Below, piece after piece: positions 1 to 6,017 of a DNA stretch of 49,064 bases. Made by a program: the position numbers and the translations under genes. The stretch is from a virus. The notes under the pieces are model-generated. The model had not been told where the DNA came from. It searched no databases and saw only the letters and a program-made list of their open reading frames with translations. The stretch covers positions 1 through 49,064 of IMG/VR virus record IMGVR_UViG_3300005563_000010; one strand, written 5' to 3'. The stretch's first letter is position 1. Every line of letters begins with the position of its first letter.

Positions 1-80
1 AATTCGCCGGTATATTGATCGTACCAGTCCCCGTAATACGTCAGTACTTCACAATAGCCTGACAATAAGTAAGCACGGAA
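1..80. repeat. Terminal direct repeat, left copy (circular overlap)
   Basis: Bases 1-80 are identical to 48985-49064. The repeat lies inside the portal gene, and removing one copy keeps the portal frame open across the junction (48984 is a multiple of three). This looks like the overlap of a circular or circularly permuted assembly, not a physical phage end. Confidence 0.95.
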
Positions 81-830
81 TGAACTAAATCCATCCATCG
101 CGTAAAGTCGATCCCGTTGGGACCAATCCCCGTCAAAGGTCCGTGCGTTAAAACGCACATCTTTGAGATAATCATATAATTCTTGGTATTCTGCTTGGTT
201 TTGATCGTTAGTCATACGATCAAGGAGGGCTTTTAGCTCTCCCATGGAGATAATAGACCGTACAAACTTCGGAGAAGACATAAAATCCTCTGCCGTGGGG
301 TTCATAACCATATCTAAGGGGTTAATTCGACGTATTGCAGGACCGATATACCCTGCTTGGGTCATTGTAGGCTGTTGAGTCCGGTAATCTGCCCACTCTA
401 CAGTGGCAAAACAGTTCCCAAAGTCAATGTAGTCCAGAATAATCTTATCAATTTCATGCTTAAAACTAGGCTGCTCAATAGCCCAAGACATATAATTGAC
501 AATACTATCCCGCTTTGCAACGTCGTTGGAGTCTCGCTCATTAGCTTCCCATATAAGCCACTTACGCTTTGGAAAAAGCGTTGCGGTATAGTTGCTGTAG
601 AGGTTGTCTCTGATTTGACAGAGCTTTGGGATAGTGGTTCGGTTCTTCCACGGGTTATTGCTATTAGTTGTCTGGCTTGTGTCGGTAGCATAAACATAAC
701 GGCGTATCTCTTCCTTGTCGACTTTCCAGTTCGCACGGAGTGTATCCCACTCTAACCAACGTTCAGTCAGTCGAGTAGCGAGCAAATCAGGTGAAAGGAC
801 GTTTTCTAGTTCTAGTGTCTTACCAGTCAC
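1..830 (-). CDS. Portal protein, N-terminal part (continues at 48984)
   Basis: The portal forms the dodecameric ring at the head vertex through which DNA is packed and ejected. The frame is open from a GTG at 830-828 to the window edge and joins in phase to the reading frame ending at 48003, giving about 603 aa in total. The GTG overlaps the terminase stop as GTGA (830-827), which fits translational coupling and decides the start. N-terminal residues read VTGKTLELENVLSPDLLATR. The order terminase-portal-scaffold-capsid supports the call. The length is somewhat above T7-type connectors (about 535 aa). The gene is cut only by the arbitrary linearisation point. Confidence 0.85.
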   Translation of the reverse strand, partial: MTGKTLELENVLSPDLLATRLTERWLEWDTLRANWKVDKEEIRRYVYATDTSQTTNSNNPWKNRTTIPKLCQIRDNLYSNYTATLFPKRKWLIWEANERDSNDVAKRDSIVNYMSWAIEQPSFKHEIDKIILDYIDFGNCFATVEWADYRTQQPTMTQAGYIGPAIRRINPLDMVMNPTAEDFMSSPKFVRSIISMGELKALLDRMTNDQNQAEYQELYDYLKDVRFNARTFDGDWSQRDRLYAMDGFSSFRAYLLSGYCEVLTYYGDWYDQYTGE

Positions 831-2404
831 TGCATACCGCCGAACCGCGCGTGGAATTGATTAGGTTTTTCATTTACTAACTTCTGGTGATTAAACATAT
901 TCATTGGAGGTACTGCGAAATCAACAGCACTCGCGAGGGCGTCTTTGACGTCATCATGTGCCGGATTAGTAAATACCAGTTCTTCTTCAAGGACTTGGGT
1001 GTTACCACCTTGGTAATGCCAAATCTGATGATTGGCGTACTTAGGTTCAAGGATAGACATAATTCGTTCTTCCTTACTTCCTTGCCAGCGAGAAGGGCGA
1101 AACTCATCGACAGACAAGGATAAGCCATGGGGACGGATGTAGTTGTCCTTCAAATCCTTGACAATAACAGCTTGGGCTACCGAGACTTCACATCTGATCT
1201 TCCTAAATCCCCACTTCTGGTAGAGAGCCAGTATATGGGCGAAGTAATCAGAAATCTTATCAGTCTTAAACCGATCTATCTCTAGTATGTAGTAATTGTT
1301 TTGCCCGTCAACACCCAAGACGACAATGGAGGTGCTATCTGACTTCTTTCCTGTGGAGTAAGCAAAGTCAACCGAGGCCACGACGTTAAGACGTTCCCGT
1401 TTAAAAAACCAATTGTAGTCCCGTCTGGAAAGATAATTCTGGTCGTAGTATTGGAAGAGGTCTCTCTGGATCGGGGAACTGTCGATGTCGTGTGGATCGT
1501 TATAGTATTGGGCTCTGAAGTGAACCTTATTGAGGTATTGAGATCGTTTGGTATCGAGAACTTCTTGGTTAAAACCCCACCACTTCCCGTCAGGTCCCTG
1601 AGACCGGGGCCAGATAAATTCTCCAGTACCGTCTCCAGCAGTCTCGACAGGCCATTCACGGATGTCAAATAAGCTATTTTGATCTTTGTGAACAGGGTTA
1701 CCGTATTCGTCATAACTAGTTATTTCCATCTCGGAGAGGGAAGAATACAAATCAAGGGGGTGATACCGAGTACCAACAACCCATTCTTTTGCATCTACTG
1801 TTTCAATCGAAGACAGGAGCGAATACTGGTCACGAACCTTTCCACGACCGTCTTCAGTGTAAGCGTTATTAGATACAACGACGTCATCAAGTACAGCGAT
1901 GTCGCAATGCATACCAACAATATTCGAAGTAAGACCAGCAGTAAAAATACTGGGATCACGTATTGACCATTCTTTACGACGGGGGTCGTCAACGGAGATT
2001 TCTCTTTCAGTCCATTTCTCGCGTTTGGCTTCTTCTCTTTCGACCATATCAGGCCAATACAACCGATAGACGTCTGAAGTGAGAATATCCTTCATAAACT
2101 TCAACTGCTTAGTAGCGAGGTTACTAGTAGAAGAAATATACAGAATACGAAGAGTAGGGTCTTTAGTAAGCTCCCAGACACATCGATAAGCGATTAACGC
2201 GCTCTTCATGTGATCTCTAGGTAACAAAAGAAGCTGATGATTCTTCGCGTTACCGCTAGTCCACCAGCTAATGACTTCTCTATGGATATTGCCCAGTACA
2301 CGCTTAGGCTGTACTAGGTTAATAAAATCTACGAGGGAGGACTCAGCTTGTTTACGTCGTTCTTTACGACGAAGTTGAAGGTCTGAGAGTTTTTCTTTAG
2401 CGAT
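827..2404 (-). CDS. Terminase large subunit (packaging ATPase-nuclease)
   Basis: This is the motor that cuts concatemeric DNA and pumps it into the prohead. The frame encodes about 525 aa. A P-loop-like segment LLLLPRDHMKS is followed by a Walker B-like stretch IAVLDDVV. The C-terminal half carries RNase H-like nuclease aspartates, in VASVDFAYSTG and near VKDALASAVDFAVPP. The first TTG (2227) falls inside the P-loop and cannot be the start. Upstream the frame holds no ATG, GTG or TTG; an ATC at 2404 overlaps the stop of the preceding gene as TAATC, mirroring TAATG and TAGTG junctions of its neighbours, with GGAG upstream. I infer ATC initiation, or an ATG changed by mutation or sequencing error. 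Confidence 0.88.
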   Translation of the reverse strand: MAKEKLSDLQLRRKERRKQAESSLVDFINLVQPKRVLGNIHREVISWWTSGNAKNHQLLLLPRDHMKSALIAYRCVWELTKDPTLRILYISSTSNLATKQLKFMKDILTSDVYRLYWPDMVEREEAKREKWTEREISVDDPRRKEWSIRDPSIFTAGLTSNIVGMHCDIAVLDDVVVSNNAYTEDGRGKVRDQYSLLSSIETVDAKEWVVGTRYHPLDLYSSLSEMEITSYDEYGNPVHKDQNSLFDIREWPVETAGDGTGEFIWPRSQGPDGKWWGFNQEVLDTKRSQYLNKVHFRAQYYNDPHDIDSSPIQRDLFQYYDQNYLSRRDYNWFFKRERLNVVASVDFAYSTGKKSDSTSIVVLGVDGQNNYYILEIDRFKTDKISDYFAHILALYQKWGFRKIRCEVSVAQAVIVKDLKDNYIRPHGLSLSVDEFRPSRWQGSKEERIMSILEPKYANHQIWHYQGGNTQVLEEELVFTNPAHDDVKDALASAVDFAVPPMNMFNHQKLVNEKPNQFHARFGGMQ

Positions 2405-2685
2405 TACACTAACACTCCGGAGACAACAGTTACATGTTGTCCACCGTTGGTATATGGGGTAGTAGAAATGTTAAGACTGCCATTAGCAGCTTGCATTCCA
2501 GAAGGGGTGACCGGAACAGTGACGTTATAAGCTCCACAAGGGGCATATAAGCCTATAGGTCCAGAGGTTACTGATTGAAAAACATTGACAGCACCATCAG
2601 GAGAATAAAGCCCCGTATAGGTTGCTCCGTTAACAACTGCGACATTCCATGAACCATCTGCTGCGAATTTACCTGTATAGGCCAT
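2404..2685 (-). CDS. Small repeat protein, possible virion decoration
   Basis: A 93-aa protein built of about four 20-residue repeats: GKFAADGSWNV, GLYSPDGAVNV, GLYAPCGAYNV and GMQAANGSLNI. The repeated G-[FY]-x-x-x-[DC]-G-[SA]-x-N-V pattern suggests a beta-rich repeat fold such as those on phage surfaces. ATG at 2685 overlaps the stop of the upstream gene (TAATG). It lies directly before the terminase in the late operon. The function is not recognised; a structural or adhesive role is inference. Confidence 0.75.
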   Translation of the reverse strand: MAYTGKFAADGSWNVAVVNGATYTGLYSPDGAVNVFQSVTSGPIGLYAPCGAYNVTVPVTPSGMQAANGSLNISTTPYTNGGQHVTVVSGVLV

Positions 2686-2963
2686 TAAGTTTTACTCACA
2701 CGGACGAAACCTTGTCCGTGGGACAATTCGTCGAGTTTTTTTTCGATCATTTGAATACGGGTGTCTTGGACGGCGACTTTAGTTAGAATATTACCCAACT
2801 GTGTAAAAGCTTCAGCAAGACTACGTTGATTTTCTTTGATATGGTTTATGTCAGTCTTCAAACCTTGAATTTCAAAGCGGAGACCAAGAAAGAAACCATA
2901 TGCAGCAGCACCAGCTAAAGCTAATTTAATAATAGAATCAAGATTTTGAATAATAAATTCCAC
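2685..2963 (-). CDS. Membrane-anchored coiled-coil protein
   Basis: A 92-aa protein starting with GTG at 2963, which overlaps the preceding stop as TAGTG. An N-terminal membrane segment (about residues 11-27, IKLALAGAAAYGFFLGL) is followed by a helical, coiled-coil-like region with a heptad-like pattern to about residue 84. This layout fits holin-associated or i-spanin-type lysis accessories, or a virion membrane protein, but no family is recognised. It sits between small late genes upstream of the terminase. Confidence 0.7.
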   Translation of the reverse strand: MEFIIQNLDSIIKLALAGAAAYGFFLGLRFEIQGLKTDINHIKENQRSLAEAFTQLGNILTKVAVQDTRIQMIEKKLDELSHGQGFVRVSKT

Positions 2964-3145
2964 TAGTCTGGCAACCTTATAGCTGTTTCAGGTTCTATAA
3001 GTTTAGAAATCCTAGCTTTCTTGGCTTCTGCCTGTTGTAAGCTTAACGCTTGAGAAGACAAAATATTCAACAACACAAGCGTAGCTTGTAAGTCAAGTTT
3101 ACTTAAAGCTTCTTCTAGGTTATTCTTAGGTTGTAACTTAAGCAT
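2963..3145 (-). CDS. Small late protein, unknown
   Basis: A 60-aa, leucine- and alanine-rich helical protein starting ATG at 3145 (MLKLQPKNNLEEALSKLDLQ). It overlaps the next gene by one base. Small terminase subunits often lie here, but 60 aa is short and no DNA-binding motif is evident, so I leave the function open. Confidence 0.6.
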   Translation of the reverse strand: MLKLQPKNNLEEALSKLDLQATLVLLNILSSQALSLQQAEAKKARISKLIEPETAIRLPD

Positions 3146-3239
3146 AAGTATCTTACTTAATATTAACTAATGTAACTAAGGTTACTTAGTACTTAGTATA
3201 ACCTAGGATACATAAGTACCCTAGGGTATACTTAAGGGG
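3146..3239. repeat. AT-rich palindrome-dense spacer, copy 1
   Basis: A gene-free gap inside the late operon, rich in TAAG/CTTA and CCTAGG steps. It contains CTAAGGTTACTTAG, which can fold as a CTAAG/CTTAG hairpin. It shares ACTAAGGTTACT and a downstream GATACATA-x-GTA with 4960-5018, so the two spacers look like diverged copies. A regulatory or replication role is possible but not shown. Confidence 0.55.
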
Positions 3240-3350
3240 TTAAGGAACCCAGCGGCGGAAAGGATATCCGACTAGGTTGAAGGCGATAGCGAATCCAATG
3301 CCGAAAGCAAGCCCTCGGAGGATTTCAATCACGAAACCATCAAGTGTCAT
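3240..3350 (-). CDS. 36-aa membrane miniprotein
   Basis: ATG at 3350 overlaps the stop of the upstream gene as ATGA, with GGTGAA just before it. The translation is MTLDGFVIEILRGLAFGIGF followed by AIAFNLVGYPFRRWVP. It has one hydrophobic segment (about residues 11-27) and a basic C-terminus. Hydropathy and coupling support a real gene; the function is unknown. Confidence 0.6.
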   Translation of the reverse strand: MTLDGFVIEILRGLAFGIGFAIAFNLVGYPFRRWVP

Positions 3351-3718
3351 TTGTTCACCTTAGCATCGACTGTCTTGTCGGCTTCTTTCTTCTGAGCTTC
3401 GACTAGCTTGCGATTCTGCTCTTCTGCAGCATCCTTAGTAGCCTGTGCTTCAGCCTGAGCCTTACGATCACTGTCATACGACGGAGCGACACCAAGACGG
3501 ATGGACTTGAGGTCTTCATCGCTTGCTTCAGCGACGTCATCGAAGTCATTCGGATACTGCTTCTGAAGAGACTTCTTCTCATCCTTAGTCAGACGGACTG
3601 CACCGAGAGCGACGTTCTCAGTCTCACCAGTCGGGTACATGATGGTGACAAGCTTGGTGTTCGTAGTCGAAGGGGTGATAGACGTCACCGCGACTTCACG
3701 GTTCTTATAAATAGCCAT
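3347..3718 (-). CDS. First late-operon gene, charged helical protein
   Basis: A 123-aa protein (MAIYKNREVAVTSI...). The N-terminal half is predicted beta-rich; the C-terminal third (from about residue 80) is a highly charged Ala/Glu/Lys helix ending in KVNK. It is the first minus-strand gene next to the divergent control region, so it heads the late block. The family is not recognised. A head accessory role is only a positional guess. Confidence 0.75.
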   Translation of the reverse strand: MAIYKNREVAVTSITPSTTNTKLVTIMYPTGETENVALGAVRLTKDEKKSLQKQYPNDFDDVAEASDEDLKSIRLGVAPSYDSDRKAQAEAQATKDAAEEQNRKLVEAQKKEADKTVDAKVNK

Positions 3719-3902
3719 ATTTGTTCCATTATTAGGGTTAATTGAATACTGCAGGGCAGGTCGCTTAGCAGTTCTTATAAGCCCCTTGTCAAGGGAAATA
3801 TCGTCATTTAAGACAAAAATACCTCTTGACTAATTCATTAATTAGAGTTAAACTCTAACTTCGAGAAAGTATATATTTTTTTAGGATTTTGTCAATAAAA
3901 TA
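3719..3902. promoter_or_regulatory. Divergent early/late control region
   Basis: This gap separates the two oppositely oriented transcription blocks. On the plus strand, TTGACT (3826-3831) is followed after 17 bp by TAAACT (3849-3854), a weak sigma70-type promoter for the 3903 gene. The -10 lies inside a perfect inverted repeat, TTAGAGTT-A-AACTCTAA (3842-3858). A second inverted repeat, CCCTTG-T-CAAGGG (3783-3795), contains TTGACA on the minus strand. The palindromes could be operators; no regulator gene is recognised. Confidence 0.5.
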
Positions 3903-4127
3903 ATGGATTTAGTAGATATATCAATAGTTTCCCGGCGCAAAGCAGGAGAACGTCGAAAGTCTGGGATAGGTTACAATAAAGAACCTAAACCTATTAATCC
4001 TGAACTATGGAGTGGGTATTTAACAGCAATGAATCATAATAAACATTCAGATTTGATTTATAGAGAAGCTCAAGGGGGTTTTGAAAAAAGAGGTAAACCC
4101 CGCAACCATCCTGATTGGTTTGAGTAA
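3903..4127 (+). CDS. First early gene, small basic protein
   Basis: A 74-aa basic protein (MDLVDISIVSRRKAGERRKS...) rich in Lys, Arg and Asn. ATG at 3903 has no clear Shine-Dalgarno sequence, so the start is uncertain. It is the first plus-strand gene after the divergent region; such positions often carry host-takeover genes. No family is recognised. Confidence 0.5.
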   Translation: MDLVDISIVSRRKAGERRKSGIGYNKEPKPINPELWSGYLTAMNHNKHSDLIYREAQGGFEKRGKPRNHPDWFE

Positions 4128-4140
4128 ATTGTATCGAAGA

Positions 4141-4329
4141 ATGAACCCTAAGCAGTTGGAGAAAGTAATGGACGAACTACACCACTGGCGTAAGATGAAA
4201 GACTACCTCCCAAAGGAGCTTAAATCAATTTATCTTATGAACGGCAAATTATCTACCGAAGGCCTGAAATCCGAGTATGAACGAGGTTTTGTAGATTGCT
4301 GGAACAAACTGATCTACCACTGCTCCTAG
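4141..4329 (+). CDS. Small early protein, unknown
   Basis: A 62-aa protein from ATG 4141 (MNPKQLEKVMDELHHWRKMK...). The same frame extends to a TTG at 4081, which would overlap the previous gene and give 82 aa. The ATG is preferred although its ribosome site is weak. Mostly helical and charged; no family is recognised. Confidence 0.5.
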   Translation: MNPKQLEKVMDELHHWRKMKDYLPKELKSIYLMNGKLSTEGLKSEYERGFVDCWNKLIYHCS

Positions 4330-4454
4330 ATAGGCCCTAGGATTCAATTAGAAGCCCACTGGTGCGTTTAAATGTACCGAGGCTACCAAGGTAGCACCCC
4401 TGAATTTCAGTTATACTGAGCCTTCCTAGAGGCTTGAAAGGATGTTTTAGTGAA
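4330..4454. other. Gap with dispersed-repeat copy and short palindrome
   Basis: No credible gene. Bases 4353-4372 (AGCCCACTGGTGCGTTTAAA) differ by one base from 26973-26992, and the preceding 30 bases are also similar. A related string occurs at 15277-15305. GCTACC-AA-GGTAGC forms a palindrome near 4383-4396. Confidence 0.5.
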
Positions 4455-4559
4455 ATGAACCATGATTTGTATTTATTGGTTAATTTAGGGATTATTAGTT
4501 TGATTATGTACTGGAGCCAGCATAGCTGGCAGAGGAGCAATAAATGGACAAATACGTAG
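4455..4559 (+). CDS. Possible 34-aa membrane miniprotein
   Basis: A short frame, MNHDLYLLVNLGIISLIMYW then SQHSWQRSNKWTNT, with one hydrophobic stretch. It overlaps the better supported 4544 gene and has only a distant AAGGA upstream. Kept as a low-confidence candidate because of its hydropathy. Confidence 0.25.
   Translation: MNHDLYLLVNLGIISLIMYWSQHSWQRSNKWTNT
4514..4533. repeat. 20-bp repeat with GCCAGC-ATA-GCTGGC hairpin, copy 1
   Basis: GAGCCAGCATAGCTGGCAGA is identical to 8716-8735. It forms a 6-bp hairpin just before a ribosome site in both places. It may be an RNase processing site or a stabilising 5' hairpin. Confidence 0.75.
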
Positions 4560-4642
4560 GATTTCTGTATCTCTTAGGTTTCTTTGCTGTCATCGGAGTA
4601 TTTGGAACGATAATGCTAACGATGGGTAGGAAATTTTGGTAG
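4544..4642 (+). CDS. 32-aa single-span membrane miniprotein
   Basis: ATG at 4544 follows a good GAGGAG ribosome site (4532-4537). The translation MDKYVGFLYLLGFFAVIGVF continues GTIMLTMGRKFW: one transmembrane helix with a short basic tail. The hairpin repeat 4514-4533 lies directly upstream. Function unknown; early phage miniproteins of this kind often act on host membrane enzymes. Confidence 0.6.
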   Translation: MDKYVGFLYLLGFFAVIGVFGTIMLTMGRKFW

Positions 4643-4959
4643 CGTTTTTCAAAGAAAAACTTGGTGAGATATTTTTGAGGTGTAAATGAGGGAGAGGTTA
4701 GTGTGAGGAAAAGCAAAGGTTAAACTGCTTGATCGTAAGTACCCCTCTCTCCCTCAGAAATTCTGGCGCGATATTTTTGGACTGCACTTCATGCGCGTCT
4801 CGTGACCCCCCGACCCCCCGCTTCGAGTTCTGACGGATGTCTTCAATCGTCAATCGTGAGTTGCGAATGCCTCGCAAGAGCAGAAAAGACTGTGATGAAT
4901 GTTAAGTTACGTCACTCGTAAGTTGATACCTTGTAACCTCAGTAACCTGAGTAAGTAAG

Positions 4960-5018
4960 GTGTTATACTAAGGTTACTAAGTATACTTATGTTATAACAT
5001 AAGATACATACGTAAGGG
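4960..5018. repeat. AT-rich palindrome block, copy 2
   Basis: Shares ACTAAGGTTACT, a following TAAG/CTTA series and GATACATA-x-GTA with 3170-3225. It contains the 18-bp palindrome CTTATGTTATAACATAAG (4986-5003). The two copies flank the divergent control region and first early genes. Confidence 0.6.
4986..5003. promoter_or_regulatory. 18-bp perfect palindrome (operator or origin element)
   Basis: CTTATGTTATAACATAAG reads identically on both strands. The length and central AT content suit a dimeric DNA-binding protein. No cognate regulator is identified. Confidence 0.55.
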
Positions 5019-5099
5019 GGAACCTTGCTACCTGCGAATGATTATCAAAACAGAACAAATAGGGGGTGAGATAGCTTGGCCTTGGTTTGTTCTCATTAG

Positions 5100-5116
5100 T
5101 GTGACCTAGCGTCACA
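5100..5116. promoter_or_regulatory. Dyad TGTGAC-N5-GTCACA
   Basis: A perfect 6-bp inverted repeat with 5-bp spacer. The half-sites match the CRP/Vfr half-site TGTGA but with seven bases between the TGTGA and TCACA units, one more than consensus. Confidence 0.45.
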
Positions 5117-5170
5117 TACGTTAGATTATTCGGATTATCAGCAATGGATTTAGGATTATCCGAAGGGTTA

Positions 5171-5186
5171 TGTGAGGCATATCACA
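5171..5186. promoter_or_regulatory. Consensus-type CRP-family site
   Basis: TGTGA-GGCATA-TCACA matches exactly the established CRP/Vfr consensus TGTGA-N6-TCACA. It lies upstream of a terminator-ended, gene-free stretch. Binding by a host CRP-family protein is inference. Confidence 0.5.
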
Positions 5187-5364
5187 TTGCATTGCACCAT
5201 ACGTTTAGGGGCTAGGCGAGGCTAGGGAGGTCAGGGAATAGCCATCCAATCGGCAGGGGGTTGGCATGGTCGAAGGTCCAAGGCCATTGGTTGGCCTTCC
5301 TATTCGTTGTGCACCTGCGAATGTTATGCGTCTAACGCATAGCTTTAAGCACGCTATCGTACAC

Positions 5365-5397
5365 AGAGCTATGACATACGCGCATAGCTCTTTTTTG
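5365..5397 (+). terminator. Intrinsic terminator
   Basis: AGAGCTATG (5365-5373) pairs perfectly with CATAGCTCT (5383-5391), followed by a T run. It follows no gene, so it probably ends a leader or a small RNA transcribed from within 4643-5364. Confidence 0.8.
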
Positions 5398-5609
5398 TTG
5401 GGTTTAGAAGTATTCTAAAGAAAACGTCATAACTCGGGTTGCATCGGGACATTGTCGGGTTTAGGATACTCGGAGTTGATCGGGGTAACTGATTGGCTAC
5501 TAAGCCGGGAATACCTAGCCAGCGTGCAATGGTATCGCTTAGGGTTGTTTCTCATTGTGAACCGTCTTGCATTGCCTACGCCTAACCCGTCGGGGAAAGG
5601 AATAGAGCA
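5398..5609. other. Gap without recognised feature
   Basis: About 210 bp between the terminator and the next ribosome site (AAAGGAA near 5596). No convincing gene, promoter or repeat is seen. Confidence 0.5.
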
Positions 5610-5702
5610 ATGACTAACCATGTTAACCCGTGGGAATACGCTATCACTCTGACAGGTTTGGCCGTGTGGACTGTCTGGTTTGCCGCAATGGTGACGCTAT
5701 GA
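5610..5702 (+). CDS. 30-aa single-span membrane miniprotein
   Basis: ATG at 5610 follows GGGGAAAGGAA. The product MTNHVNPWEYAITLTGLAVW continues TVWFAAMVTL and is one membrane helix after a polar N-terminus. Its stop overlaps the next start as ATGA (5699-5702). It contains the first CTGACAGGT copy. Function unknown. Confidence 0.6.
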   Translation: MTNHVNPWEYAITLTGLAVWTVWFAAMVTL

Positions 5703-5956
5703 TTAGCCTCATTCATACGCGCGGCAGCGTGACAGTCCAATATCCAAGCCTTGAAGAATACGAACAACCGCCTAGCAAATACGCAATTGGTTGGACGAAA
5801 CCTAACTACCCAATGCCTGCTATTCCTCTGATAGTCTCACTTGATGAAACAGAGGTAACACTTTGGTCTGACCCTGTTGACGTAGGTCCGGACCTAGTAG
5901 AATGGCGAAAGGCTTTGGTTACATGGTCCATTTTTGGGCCGCCGACTTACATCTGA
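5699..5956 (+). CDS. Early protein, unknown
   Basis: 85 aa from the ATG coupled to the upstream miniprotein (MISLIHTRGSVTVQYPSLEE...). The frame also reaches a GTG at 5630, but the ATGA junction argues for 5699. Proline-rich in the middle and rather hydrophobic at the end; no family is recognised. Confidence 0.6.
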   Translation: MISLIHTRGSVTVQYPSLEEYEQPPSKYAIGWTKPNYPMPAIPLIVSLDETEVTLWSDPVDVGPDLVEWRKALVTWSIFGPPTYI

Positions 5957-6017
5957 AAGGTTTACAACCACGGGTTAGACGCGGGCAATGTGAGACACAA
6001 CAGAAGGACTAAAAGCT

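Larger units (their letters stand above)
4643..5364. promoter_or_regulatory. Early gene-free regulatory region
   Basis: No plausible gene in about 720 bp. It holds a 10-bp hairpin arm pair TGAGGGAGAG/CTCTCCCTCA (4687-4696 with 4747-4756), an AT-rich block related to 3146-3239 (4960-5018), an 18-bp perfect palindrome (4986-5003) and two CRP-like dyads. A 7-bp hairpin AAGGCCA/TGGCCTT sits near 5280-5298. The terminator at 5365 implies that the region is transcribed rightwards. It could be an origin, a small RNA gene or an operator array; the sequence alone does not decide. Confidence 0.5.
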
